Positions 33,394 to 44,188 of a stretch of DNA of 64,000 nt are shown piece by piece; the first letter of the stretch is position 1; the number at the start of each line of letters is the position of its first letter. The notes beneath the pieces are model-generated. The model had not been told where the DNA came from and did not search any database. It worked only from the letters and a program-made list of their open reading frames with translations. Made by a program: the position numbers and the translations under genes. The stretch comes from Darksidea phi. Its lineage: Eukaryota; Ascomycota; Dothideomycetes; Pleosporales; Lentitheciaceae. Where the stretch lies: NCBI GenBank assembly GCA_030770425.1, contig JASJFT010000223.1:1-64000 (forward strand). The letters are read 5' to 3'.

Positions 33394-34894
33394 CTAACAA
33401 ATACCCCTCTGACCTGCCAGTTTCAAAGCGGAGACATTGTCTGGTTCCTCTGCCAAGACCCTGCGGATGGCGTTGTCTAATTCTCGCTCCTTCCGCTTCT
33501 TCTCAGTCTCCCTCTTAGCCTGCATTTCCTCCCACGACGTGGTGTATGTGGCCAAATCTTCGAGCTTCTTATCTACAAAAGCCCGCCTGTACGGTCCGGG
33601 AAGGCAGCCACGCTTATCTACGTTTGAGATCAACTTCCGAAGAGCTTTCCAGGGAGGGCAGTAGTCGGCGTCATAGCATGACTCCATGAGCGCATGGAAC
33701 CAGAATTTGCCGTCTGACATCGATTGACGCATGAGGCATGACAGGCTGTCCTCTGTGTTTGCGTTCCTGCTCGACTCTAGTTTCTTCATCTCATCGAGGT
33801 AAAGATTGAGGAGGTGATTGTATCGATCAAACTCGTCGCCATCGCAACTAGACCAATCGGCTGGTTTCCGAATCATAAGCCATTGCGGCGGCGACTGGGG
33901 CATCTGGGCAGGCACTATGTTTGTCCATTCCCAGTCAATCACGCCGACGATGTTCAAATCGTGCGCATTGTTGACCAGCATGTTTCCGTAACGCATGTCA
34001 TCGCATGCCAGCTTGAACGGGCCGAGATCGTGATCACGGCGGACGAACTGGGGGATGCTCGCAATGAGCTGATGGCGAAATACAAGCTTGGCTTCCGCAT
34101 CTGCAGCGTTGTCAACTGAGTTAGCTTGCCCATGCAAATGCTGAAGATCTTGCTGGGCAACGTAATTAAAGTACTCTGTAGCCGACGAGAACTGGTTTTC
34201 ACAAGCTTGCAGTGTACAAGTCAGCACTAGACGGGTACGGCATGGGGTTCTTCTTACCTGCAATTTTCACTCCGCTATGGGCCTCGATTTCCTGCATCTT
34301 AAGGGTCAACGGTCTAGCGTTCACCGCGATTCTCCCGTCGTCTCCGATTGATAGCGCGCCAATAGAAGGAAAGTCCAGCTGGTACAATTGTAGGTGAAAG
34401 TCGGCGATTTGCCGATAGAGAATGCGTAGTTTTTCCTCGGGAAAGTCGGATTTTAGTATCTTCGAGTCAGGATCGGTTTCGTCTGTTAGTATATCACGGA
34501 GAGACATGCCTGTGATGAAGTCCATGATGATAAAGGCGCCTAGGCCCGACGGGTTGTCCTCGGAAAGGCCCCAGTGATGGATAGCAGGGACGGGAATGGT
34601 TGTGTGCGACTTGATATAGTACATGGCTGCCACTTCTCGAGCGACCTTGGCGTCTCCGTCCATTACCTTTCCCGGTACGGCGAATCGCACCAGCCAAGTG
34701 ATGCCGTCATTGAAACGAACGCTGCAACTCCAGTTGAAGGAACCATGGTACGTTGTTAGGACCTCACATGGCTGACGATTGCGGTAGCCAGACAGCCATT
34801 GTGGCAGCGTTGTGTTCCGTTCCCTGTCGAACGCGGCTCCCCACTCTAGAGCCCTATCCATGTTGCATGTATCGACACGTCTGTCAAAATCCAT
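33394..34894 (-). CDS. Aminoglycoside-phosphotransferase-like (APH) kinase
   Basis: Two exons (34894-34258 and 34205-33394) with a 52-base intron. The join reads SGVKIAACENQFSS. The start is MDFDRRVDTCNM; an upstream ATG at 34963 is possible. N-lobe signatures are GSFNWSCSVRFNDG, WLVRFAVPGKV, the helix KVAREVAAMYYIKSHT and PVPAIHHWG. The catalytic segment LACDDMRYGNMLVNN has the Asp and Asn of the APH loop, and GVIDWEWTN provides the metal-binding Asp. Fungal genomes carry many such kinases of unknown substrate; despite the name they rarely act on antibiotics. The protein at 58251-59846 is a paralog. No lesions were seen. Confidence 0.85.
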
Positions 34895-35050
34895 GATGAG
34901 GGGTGTGCAAAAAAGGAATGAGGGTATCTGCTGAAGAGAATTGAAAGTGTCGGGTAGTGGCAAGCGAAGGTGAATAAGCAGGGCTGTAGCTGATGCGGAG
35001 TGCGCAATGTTTCATAAAGATACGTGGTAGAAGATAGCAGGAGGAGTTTT

Positions 35051-35243
35051 GGCCCGTGCACCGACAGGTGTTTTTACAAGGGAGCCTCCAGCGACAACTA
35101 CACCATAGAATTTTTTTAAAACATGCCCTAGAGAGAGATTTTAGAGGAGATTCTAATGCACTACATAGTAATTAATTATTAGAGGTGGTTGTGGGCAAAT
35201 GCTAATTTTCGGTATGTTACAGACCCCTGTCGGTGCGCGGGCC
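35051..35243. mobile_element. Possible MITE with 18-bp terminal inverted repeats
   Basis: The left end GGCCCGTGCACCGACAGG (35051-35068) is matched in inverse orientation by CCTGTCGGTGCGCGGGCC (35226-35243), with one mismatch. The 157-base inside is AT-rich and non-coding. A target-site duplication is not obvious. It lies upstream of the APH-like kinase gene. Confidence 0.55.
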
Positions 35244-35941
35244 ATGTACACTAAGCCAACGTCGGCCAAGCGTTCTTCAGTGCCGGCATCTCGAAATCTA
35301 AACAGTTCTGTACAGTAAAACACCCGTCTCACCTAGCCTCACCTCCATCCTCCCACCCCCAAAAGGTCCCTGCAGCCTTCTTCTCGTCTCCCAATATCCC
35401 TGCCACCTTGACTCTGAAATGCGCCGCTGTCGAAGTCCACACTCTATCGCTTCCCCCTCCACCACTATGGGCTCTCCTCGCTTGACCTCTAGGGCGCCCG
35501 CTTATGAGAAGCCTCCCCAAGATGTGCGGATGCTCGCTGCGCCGCACTACCCTCTGCTGACGCAGAGAACTGGCGCCGGGTGACCGTTTTGGGCCCCTCT
35601 CGACCTCCCCCTGGTCTACGCACATACATAGAGCTCAACGCCGTCGTGCGAGACCCGAACGACCGATCGAAGACGAAGCTTGTCGTAACACCTACGATCG
35701 GGAAAAACAAATTGAGGAGGGCTACGCGCGTCTCTAGGGCAACTGAGTAAGTCTCGCCGGCCGCCGCCACGTCTCTTCTGTGCTGCTCACGCTTTCGACA
35801 TTTCTGTAGAATCTCATTCTCCATAACCCTCGTTCCGTACAGCACTATTTGTCTCGCCAGCGCCGTCGCTGCGGGCGCGATCAAAGACGACGCCTTCGAG
35901 CCTAGCTTTGATCTACCGAAGCGCTACTCTCTCGGCCCGCA

Positions 35942-36856
35942 CTAGAAAAGACAGACTTTCTGCCACTGAAATGGACGGGAGACATGCTAGACCGTTCCAT
36001 ATTCCATCTCTCCGTCACGAAATTCTACAAGTTGTGGCACCGAACGTGCCTTGTCGCCGGTCTATGCGAGGATCCGCGGTTCTATACGATGCGTGTCGGC
36101 TGCGGGGGTAGACTTGACGGCAAGTAAGACTGATGCGCGCTGATTGCGCAAGCACAGAGCATCTCCCTTTCGTTTCTCCCGGCGCATATCCAGCATGCCC
36201 CACTTGGTTCTGCAATTTGTGAGGGAAAATGCGGCTAACGTTCGCTCTGCTCAATAGGTGTCCTCACCGATGCCCTGCGCAATTATATCCTCTCCAACAC
36301 GACGGGCGTATTTCAGAGCATTTATCGGCCCAAGCGGGTCCGCGATGACCTCATGAAGCTAGCCTTCGGGCTCATAGCTGGACGCAATGACTGTCTATTC
36401 CAGAGACTCCGCAGCATGTCCCTGGGCAGGGACGCAGATACTCCCGTAGACCTGAGCGTAAAGGACTTGCAGGGGTTTGAGAAACGCAACGACGTGAGCA
36501 ATCTCCGTGCCTCCTTGAAAGCAGCACAGCTCGCGGGTGATAAGAAGGAGGCGATGTCTCTCAAATCACGGGTCGAATATCTCATTAAGACTCTATCGTC
36601 GTGGAAGGTGAAAGAGCTGAGGGACGCATACTTTGACCGCGTCGATAGTTTGAGGGTTCGAGGATTGCCGACTCTGTGCTCGTCAGAAGAAAGCGGTCTC
36701 AGAAAAGCCTTGTCGAAGAAGCGTGGCAATGGCTCAGCGGCTGCTATCACTGAGTTCCTGCAACGTTGCACCTACGATGTCGATGAAGGTTCTCTGGTAG
36801 AGCAACGCTCAAAGGTCTATGTGAACCTCCTCGTAGACTACCTAGCTTGGGTCTAG
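35942..36856 (+). pseudogene. DUF3435 family (tyrosine-recombinase-like) fragment
   Basis: The first exon reads PLKWTGDMLDRSIFHLSVTK and DPRFYTMRVGCGGRLDG. An intron with GTAAGA (36124) and CAATAG (36257) follows. The second part reads VLTDALRNYILSNTTGVFQS, IYRPKRVRDDLMKLAF, GRNDCLFQRLRSMSLGRDAD and KRNDVSNLRASLKAA, and stops at 36856. These blocks match fungal DUF3435/FluG-annotated proteins, a family related to tyrosine recombinases of Cryptons and Starship elements. At the position where relatives have LSHTT there is LSNTT, so a catalytic His seems lost. The splice phases do not agree by one base, and no start codon is found. It is probably a dead remnant. Confidence 0.65.
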
Positions 36857-37531
36857 GGTATGAGCCTTGTGATTGCTCGGGGGTAAACGTTGTCCTTGGC
36901 GATAACCTGCTGGAGAGATTCGTGGAGATGTTGCCCAGCACACGTACCATTGTTACTGGCCACAATAGCTCTACGCTTGTGAACATGCTTCAGATTGTTG
37001 GGTAGCGCACTCAATTTGTGGTCTTGCGATCGCAAGGCGAATAATAGTTTCGGGCTATAGCTCGGGGTGCATGTTGTGAATGAGCTCTCGAAGCTTGTCA
37101 TCAAGCTTTGCGGTATTGATGCGCACTTCTTCTTCCCGCGGGCTGTCCTGAATGTCTTCCATAGGCTCGACCTCTTTGACTTGCGGCGCGGAGGTGTTCA
37201 TGTCAATGTCGCTGCCCCCACCCATGCTATTGCTCAAGGACGATGATATCCAAGCTCCGGACACGTACTACTTAAAGACAGAAGGAGTTCCTGCGCAGAT
37301 AGAATTGGCCGACAGTCGGGCGCAAAACGAGTGTGGTGCAAACCGTCGATATCATGTGCGGATGCCAAGGTCGGCCAGAAGAACTGCTAGGCCGGCGATG
37401 ATGACATGAAATACCCGGAAGTGAAGTGAAGATGCATATGTTTTTTGTAAGTCAATCCCAAGCGTACGCTTGATACAAAAATTCCTCGAGAATGACTTCG
37501 CAGTGCAATGGTTGCTTGATCGCCGTCGTAA
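36857..37531. other. Intergenic, no accepted gene
   Basis: A short minus-strand frame near 37055-37264 is acidic (VEPMEDIQDSPREEEVRINT) and looks slightly coding-like, ending KLRELIHNMHPEL. Without a start context or partner exon I do not accept it as a gene. Confidence 0.4.
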
Positions 37532-38990
37532 CTACATAGCGTCGGCCATCCATGGGTGCTTCAGAAGTTCAGTCGCCGACTTCCTGTCTTCCGGCCGCCA
37601 TCTGAGCATCGAGCGTATGAAATCGAGAAACAATACCTTTTCCTCCCCTTCAAGCACCGAGATTCTTTCCTCGAGTGAGATCTTAGGAATAGTTACACTC
37701 TTAGAACCACCCGTCCAGTGTCCTATTGAACTTAGCAGAGTCTATGTCGGGACCGTCTCAGTGACTGACCTTGCTCGTCGAAGACCTTCTTTGTTATATC
37801 GTTGCTTTGCGTGTATTGAAGCGGAGGCATTCCAAGGTATGCAACCATTTCGGAAACATGATGTGTCCCTGATGATTTGCCCTCGTTGTCACGGGCGTCG
37901 AATAGATGCTGATTTTCAAACAAGTCCCACGCCTAATCAAGAGTAAGTCACTGAGGCTTCCTTTCAATAGGATTGAATACTTACCAACGTGGCGAGACTC
38001 CAAATGTCCACCTTAGAGCCCCACTCCATCTCGAAAAGTATCTCTGGTGCACGGTATAGCTCAGGCTGAATTAAGCCGGAGTGGGAATCTCCTATCCGCG
38101 CTTCTCCAAAGTCACAGAGAGCTGGTTGGCCCCAAAGAGCACCCGTGGGAAGGCGGAGCTTGCGGGAACGGTAAATGGTGCGTGTGTCGTCGATCACTTT
38201 GGATGGTGATGGGTTCTCTGCTTCAGCTTTCTCGAAGTCTTCCAGAATAGTCTCATCAGCCACAGTCAGCATGATATTGGCAGGATTGATGTCTAACTTG
38301 TCAGTTAATTCAATCATGTTACATCACCTTGCCGTACCTGTGTGTACGACGTTAGCTTCGTCGTGTAAGAACGACAGCGCCTTTAGCACATTGGCTAGCG
38401 TCCACTTTAGAAGCGGAACATTGAGCTTGTGTGCTGAGTTCTGATACTGGAGCTGTCGAATAGTCATGTGCATGGGTGGATGAACCAAGCACAAATGTTT
38501 GCCAGTCGGACCGTCGAGCTCGAATTCGCCATACAGTCCGCGGATGTATGCTTGGCCGCGATGCTGTGATTCCATAGAACTGACGTGTTCGTAAAAATCC
38601 AGCTCTCGATTGAGTTGTGTAGACTTTTCGGCATCTCGGGTACAAATTTTGACGGCGACGTAGCCAGCGACGAAGCCAGCGTCGCGTTCTCTGTGCATGA
38701 ATCATCAGACTTTGAAGGGTGGGGGGTGAAGAACGCCAAACATACCGGATATCCCGACACAGCCAGACCGTCGAGTATGCACCGTAACCGAGTTTTCCAA
38801 TAACCTTGAAGCTAGAATCGAGAACCTCACCAGTTCGTACTGGATAAAACTGATCATGGCTATACCACGGAAGGCGCTCCTCCTCGAAGAGCTCGCTGGC
38901 ATTCATCTTCGTGCTCTGGAAGCGCGAAATTCGGGATATGTTAGAGGGAAATTTGAACCGAGTACATGCTCGTTGACCACATTTCAACAT
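37532..38990 (-). CDS. SRPK-like serine/threonine protein kinase, 419 aa
   Basis: Five exons: 38990-38746, 38690-38338, 38292-37985, 37932-37770 and 37722-37532. They sum to exactly 420 codons. Introns are 55, 45, 52 and 47 bases. The N-terminus is basic and mitochondrial-like (MLKCGQRACTRFKFPSNISR); ATG 38906 is an alternative. Domain order: ERLPWYSHDQFYPVRTGE, Gly-rich loop GKLGYGAYSTVWL, AVKICTRDAEKS with the ATP Lys, catalytic HTDINPANIM, the DFG loop LCDFGEAR, APE motif YRAPEILFE, VDIWSLATLAWDLFE, and a C-terminal HPWM. HTDI in place of HRD and the split architecture are typical of SR-protein-kinase relatives in fungi. All catalytic residues are present. It is the one clearly intact protein kinase in the window. 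Confidence 0.93.
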
Positions 38991-39462
38991 GTTGTAGAGA
39001 CACTATATCATTGCGGGAAGTTAGTGTGACGGTCCAAAGGCATTTCAGCCGCGCTGATGCCTAGCACGGTCATTGACGCGCCCGTGCTCGGTCGATTCTC
39101 ACCACCACGCGGACTCCACTTCAAACTTTACCCGCGCGCTACATCTATCTATTTAATCTACTTCAATAAGATCTAGTCTATTAATTAGAGTAAGTTTACC
39201 ACTACTAGTAATATTAAGAACTATGAAGAATCTTATATGCATGTCGTTACCCATCATCCAATGATTTGGTCCAGTGCACAGGGCGCATCATGCGAGATCT
39301 TGTTACGCGCGCCGACTATTCTTGAACTTCTCGAATATGTACGAAACGTTAAACGAGCTCACAAGGGTCTGCCCCAGAGCACACGCGCGTCGCCTTCTCA
39401 CCCCGCAATGTCTTATTCAGACTCGGTGTCACTTCTTCACAGCTACATTCGGGATACTCGAT
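38991..39462. other. Intergenic with a small RIP-like AT patch
   Basis: Bases about 39140-39235 have the same CA/TG-poor look as the block at 1-6470 (AATCTACTTCAATAAG, TTAATTAGAGTAAG), though less extreme. No gene was seen. The region left of it is the upstream side of the SRPK-like gene. Confidence 0.5.
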
Positions 39463-39970
39463 CTATGTGACTGAAGCCGCATGAGCGAATGACGGAGGAT
39501 AGCGTGACGCTCTTGCTATTTTAGTAACCATTGGATTCCGCTTGGAGCGAAGCGTCAAACTGTTATACAGCATCAATAGCTTAGTGTTACGAAGTCCAAG
39601 GACTAAGGGTATAACATCCTTCACTACCACTCCAAACTTTACTAGTTCTTCATCCCAACTTCCAACATACAAGCCACGTCCCGCAGACTCATCAAATTCG
39701 TCGGCAGTGTCACCCTCGAGCATCTCGACTCCAAGACTCTCCCAGTAGTCAAAGGATACTGCGAAAAAGTCGCGAAAGAAGTATGTCGATACGCAGGGCT
39801 CGTCTAGCCACAAACCCGCCTACGCGATCTAGAATCCAATCATCACGAAGGCAGAGATCAAGGGAAGCAAGTGGCACAAGTCCCATGACGATCCAAACGA
39901 TAGCGAGCTGGTCATCTCCATTCGTTTCAGAGACGAGAATGGCAGGAGGGTCACCACTGGCCATGTGCAC
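39463..39970 (-). pseudogene. Hypothetical protein split over two frames
   Basis: One frame gives HMASGDPPAILVSETNGDDQ, LAIVWIVMGLVPLASLDLCL and RDDWILDRVGGFVARR. The next frame, shifted by one base near 39800, gives LDEPCVSTYFFRDFFAVSFD, YWESLGVEMLEGDTADEFDE and VVKDVIPLVLGLRNTKLLML. Both read like protein, and no normal-length intron fits between them, so an indel is likely. The family is not recognised. Confidence 0.4.
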
Positions 39971-40371
39971 CAGGATGGCACTGGGAGGATCTCGTAGTGC
40001 TCGTGCCCTGGTTGCATGAGCACACGTGAAGGATGGATGAGAATGCGAAGGATGGATTTGTGAAATAGCCGCGTGGATGGCGTTTCCTTCTCATCTTGGT
40101 ACACAGTCTCTCGTTTCCCCATATATCTGAGCTCACACGCGTCGCAAATCAAACCTGTTGTTTTCTACAATCGATCTTTTTGTATTTTTGGAAGTTAAGA
40201 ACTTATAAAACTTGAGCATGGGCAGAGTTGTATTCGTATGGGTGTTCTTGCTCTACCCTGAAAATGTGCAGTCGTCTTCCAATTGGCAAAATTAACGGCG
40301 GATTCAAACTGCAACATCCTAAGAACGCTCATGCACAATTTTTGTGCACAGGTGTGGTGGCACAAGGTGCA

Positions 40372-40451
40372 CAGATGCGGGCTTGCACAGATGCGGGCTT
40401 GCACAGATGCGGGCTTGCACAGATGCGGGCTTGCACAGATGCGGGCTTGCA
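40372..40451 (+). repeat. Five copies of a 16-bp tandem repeat
   Basis: CAGATGCGGGCTTGCA is repeated five times without interruption. Because 16 is not a multiple of 3, all frames through it repeat every 48 bases. There are no spacers, so it is not a CRISPR array. The surrounding stretch 40153-41230 holds no accepted gene and has a 12-base C run at 41145-41156. Confidence 0.95.
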
Positions 40452-41230
40452 GATGCACAGGTGCGCGAGCCTGAAAATTTCGCAGCCGCACATGTACCAT
40501 CGTAATAGGATGATCGGAACACTTCCTCGCACATGATCGGTAACTCTCGTATACCCATTGCTAAAGCCCGCGTGGTAAGCCTTGGGGAGAGTGACCACGA
40601 TTTGATGTTCTCTCCGATCGAACAGCGTAAATGGGATGCCCCACTACTGCAGACAAGCGCGCAGAATATAAGTCGATGCATCGTAGGAATTGTGCGCAAC
40701 GTGCCGTGATCGCCTTGTCGAATGACCCCAGGATTGATTCGAACCTCTGGCATGCGCAGGTGGAATCACCGTCCAGTTTGGTTATTCCCATGTATAGGAT
40801 CCAAGGAGAATGCGTGAACATGGCGGAAATAAAACGCAAAACCAGCTCCGAACGCTTGGGCAAACCCGTAGAAAGGGCCAATGGAGCCCCGGGAACTCTA
40901 CAAGGCCCTCCCATGAACGGGCGAGCCCGCTGTTCTGTGGCAAAAGGCCCGTGTATAGAAGGTGCGAGAATCAAATACCTTGTTTTATAAGCGTTTTGCT
41001 ACGAAATTCCGCGCTATTCCTCTATAATGCTCTACAGATAGGTGAGAACAGAATGTAATTTTGCGTGTAATATATACAGAAAATGGTATAGCATGAGCAC
41101 TCGGTAGCGCTCGGGAAAACCCTCGGGCTCGCCCGTTCATTTTACCCCCCCCCCCCGTATATTTGGTTCGACCCACAATTGATCGCCTGGAAGTGGCCAG
41201 ATGACACACTTGTTAGCGAGACGGGCGGCG

Positions 41231-41660
41231 GCCCGTCCGAACAACTCCGCATCTCACCAAATTTCTCACCAATCATAGACAGCGAACATTAGAAGCAGAA
41301 AACATCTAGCGATGCGCATAGTGCAGGCTTCGCTGTTAAACAAAAAAGGAAAAGAAAAGAAAAGGTAATTCTCAGCTGGCCTCCAAGTTACGATGCTGGC
41401 TGGGACACAGATGGCTAGTCCCTGTCCTCTGTGCAACGGCACCGGAAAACAACGCGATTTTGATTGTGGACTCTGCCATGGCAAGGGCGAACGCGACACT
41501 TCTTCCGACTCAACGTAACAGCGAAGCCTGCACTATGCGTATTGCTAGATATTTTCTGCTTCTAATGTTCGCTGTCAGTGATTGGTGTTGGAAGTTTGGT
41601 GAGATGCGGAGTTGTTCGGACGGGCGGGCTGAGAATTACCTTTTCTTTTTTTCTTTTTCA
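41231..41660. repeat. Inverted repeat flanking a 41-codon ORF
   Basis: Arm A (41231-41337) matches the reverse complement of 41516-41625 over about 107 bases with few differences and a short indel. A second block, ending GGTAATTCTCAGC (41346-41375), matches the reverse complement of 41628-41660. The two blocks occur in order A-B on the left and rcA-rcB on the right, so this is not a simple hairpin. The right arm begins exactly at the stop codon of the small ORF. Confidence 0.85.
41393..41518 (+). CDS. 41-residue double CxxCxGxG mini-protein
   Basis: ATG at 41393, TAA at 41516. The protein begins MLAGTQMASP and contains CPLCNGTG (residues 11-18) and CGLCHGKG (residues 25-32). These are two copies of the CxxCxGxG zinc-binding motif known from DnaJ-type cysteine-rich domains, spaced to bind one zinc ion together. 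The remainder is short and polar (ERDTSSDST). A stop lies just upstream in frame. It sits between the arms of an inverted repeat and about 360 bases before a zinc-finger gene on the same strand. Function is unknown. Two perfect motifs in 41 codons are unlikely by chance, but the ORF could be a captured exon. Confidence 0.5.
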   Translation: MLAGTQMASPCPLCNGTGKQRDFDCGLCHGKGERDTSSDST

Positions 41661-41881
41661 TTTTTTATTTGAAGTAGGGCGGCGGTCGGCCAATGAAGGC
41701 TGCTTGATGTGCGAATGTTTGTAGGAGAATGGTGTAGAGGTTGAAATTGCGTCACATGTGTGTGATTGAGAACCTGCTAGATTGAGAGCCTGCGCCTTAT
41801 ATCGCTGGGTTCGTCGAAGGCTATAAACGTGGCAGCCTCCATCATTCTACTCCAAAGTCCTAACTATCGACATGTACGACA

Positions 41882-42746
41882 ATGTCGTGGAGCCCGAACG
41901 CACAATTGAACTGTCAGAATCAGGCTTGCCGCAGCTTGCGCAACAAAGTAGAAGCCTTGTGTAGGGTAGTAGAAGCCGCCCAGGTTAGTCCAACAGCCTT
42001 AACTTAAGCAGCTACGTTAATAAATCGTTAGCCCCTAATCAACGATATCCTGCCCATAATCAACCATTGCCAGCCCAATACCAATGATGTTCAGCGTCCA
42101 TCATCAGAATCAGACCCGAACCTCGCCTCCGTGAACGATGATGATGACATTCCAAGCGACAGTGACGATGGGCACAACGAAGAGAATGGCGCCAAAGATG
42201 ATACCCCACGTCACAGCGGGGATTGTTCCAAACTAACGGAATTTTACTGTCCCCATCCAGAATGCGTAGGCAAGCCAAAATACACCATGGCAAGCAGTGT
42301 GCAGCGTCATTATACCACACGTATGTTCCATCCAGGCCCCTTTGAACGTGCAATGCCGGAGGAGCTAACGAAGTGTATTGACAGATGTCAAGTGCAACGA
42401 TGCCTGCATCTTATGCGGCCAAAATAGTACAGTAGTTCGGGAATATGCGCTCCATTTTGACAAATGCAGCAAAGGAACAAACGATGAAGGTGCACTGAGA
42501 ACCGCAGAGAAGAAAAAGAAAGAGTTATTCAAGCGTGCCAGAAACGAGCTAAAAGAAATGTCGAAACCAGGCGCGAAGTTGCGCGGTACCCATGTCAACT
42601 TGGAAGACAATGGCAGAAAGCGGAAGGCTGACGATACGCCGCCATCGTCTCAAAGACGACGGACTGGGACAAGCGATACCTCAGCGTTTTCGCTGGCTGG
42701 AGTTGCTGCGAATACAGCAGGTCTGGACAGCCCACCTTATGAATGA
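41882..42746 (+). CDS. Small C2H2-like zinc-finger protein, 250 aa
   Basis: Three exons: 41882-41983, 42032-42320 and 42385-42746. Introns are 48 and 64 bases, and lengths sum to 251 codons. The start is MSWSPNAQLNCQNQACRSLR. A helical N-terminus is followed by an acidic linker (NDDDDIPSDSDDG). The finger region reads FYCPHPECVGKPKY, then SVQRHYTTHVKCNDACILCG and EYALHFDKC, giving Cys/His pairs for two fingers. A Lys-rich helix follows (AEKKKKELFKRARNELKEM), then a basic segment (RKRKADD) that could be a nuclear signal. It is probably nuclear and DNA- or RNA-binding. A TATA-like CCTTATATCG lies upstream near 41793. Coding-like sequence continues after the stop in another frame to about 43078 (VPWDGYGDQLPSRNNELNSF), so isoforms or a second broken part are possible. 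Confidence 0.75.
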
Positions 42747-43347
42747 TGCAATACTAAAATTGCCAGAAGAGTCGACATCATACCCGTTCAATGGATTTGT
42801 TCCATGGGATGGATATGGAGACCAACTTCCCTCAAGAAACAATGAGTTGAACAGTTTCGTGACGAACGATGAGTTCTTCCAGCAATGTGCAGAGTCGCGT
42901 CGAGCGACGATACTATCTGCTTGCACAACGGACTGGAACGGAGATTATTTCGGGCTCCAATGCACGGCGGACGCGGCGGACGCGGCGGAACAAACTGCTC
43001 CACTATTTAACGTGGAATGTGTTGATCAGGCCTCTATGAAGGATTGCAATATGCTGTTAGTGGATGACCGCTCTATTTAGGTTGTGTAGTGCTCGCAATA
43101 CTATTGGTCTTAAGTCCCAAGTTGATGAACTCAACGTTCATGCCAATCCTCTCGCTCTCCATGCCCTCAGTCTTTCGCATTAACCCCGTCTCTTCTGGAA
43201 AGCGCATTTTGCTCCAATACTTGAGCTCTTCCTCCACGGCAAACCCAACCATGATTGGGCTTCCCTTGAACCATCTTGAACCCAAGTCTACCATCGATAA
43301 TAGCGCTATAAGATGTCAAGCCATCGTGAAGACGCAGAGGAGCTAGC

Positions 43348-44188
43348 TCACAAACCGCCTTCCTTTATTGTGACTTCCAACGGTTTGATGTCCTCTCTTT
43401 CTAGGCCCTCCTGTGGGACCTCAAGCACCCCAATTTCCGCCCTTTTAGTCCTTAGCGAATGTAGGTGCGAGCCCGTGTAGAAGACCATGACGGAATCCCT
43501 AGGTAGCAGCTAGACAATCAGAGCCTTCACTTTATCCTTTCCTTTATTCGTCTCGTCGGTAATTTCGTTCGACTCGTACGGAGGGTCATTTAGGAAAGAG
43601 AAGACGGTATCTCGCTTCGGGCCGTAGACTTTCTGTAGAGCCAAGCTTGAGCGTTCGAAAAATAACTCGATTATACCTCGAACACGCTGTAATTATTAGA
43701 CGATGTAACTGTAAAATCTTTGTTTGTTACTTACATGGTCTCTAGGGTACTCGTTCGACAGAGGTCAAGACCCTCTTCCGTCGGGAAAGGGAAGCTCTTC
43801 TTGTCAAACTCATAAACTCTCCTTCCGATATCTGGGTCTTCTAAATAGAAGACCCCTTTCTCCAAAAGTGACTTCTCCGAGCCGTCTGGAGCCATATGCA
43901 TGTGCTGTTGCTCGTAGGATGGGAGTTTGGAAATTTGTGGTGGGGCCAGAGCTAAGGCTGCCACCCCGCCACTAGTCAAATCCATCGGAAGTTTCCGTTG
44001 AGCCTTATGCAACTGAGCTTCATCTTCCACACCGACGAAACCGCAGGAATTCTTATGATAAGCTTCATGCACGGGTACGTATTCAAGCACAGGTGAGAAT
44101 CTACAGATGGCTCACCAACCAGCCAGCCTCCTCCACCCTCGTTCGTCCCGAAGACGCGCTCGTAGTCTATGCCCACGGGCACCACAAC
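43348..44188 (-). pseudogene. Unknown protein with a premature stop and frame breaks
   Basis: From the 5' side it reads VVPVGIDYERVFGTNEGGGG and WLVGEP. After a one-base shift near 44105 it reads SPVLEYVPVHEAYHKNSCGF, QRKLPMDLTSGGVAALALAP and IGRRVYEFDKKSFPFPTEEG. After an intron-like GTAAGT...TTACAG near 43690-43735 it continues IIELFFERSSLALQKVYGPK and KVKALIV, then TAG at 43510-43512, then LLPRDSVMVFYTGSHLHSLR and VPQEGLEREDIKPLEVTIKE to TGA 43348. The TAG fits a Gln codon hit by C-to-T. I do not recognise the family. Confidence 0.55.

Noticed and set aside
40372..40451. CRISPR-like array
   Set aside because: The 16-bp units are directly adjacent, without spacers, and the genome is fungal.
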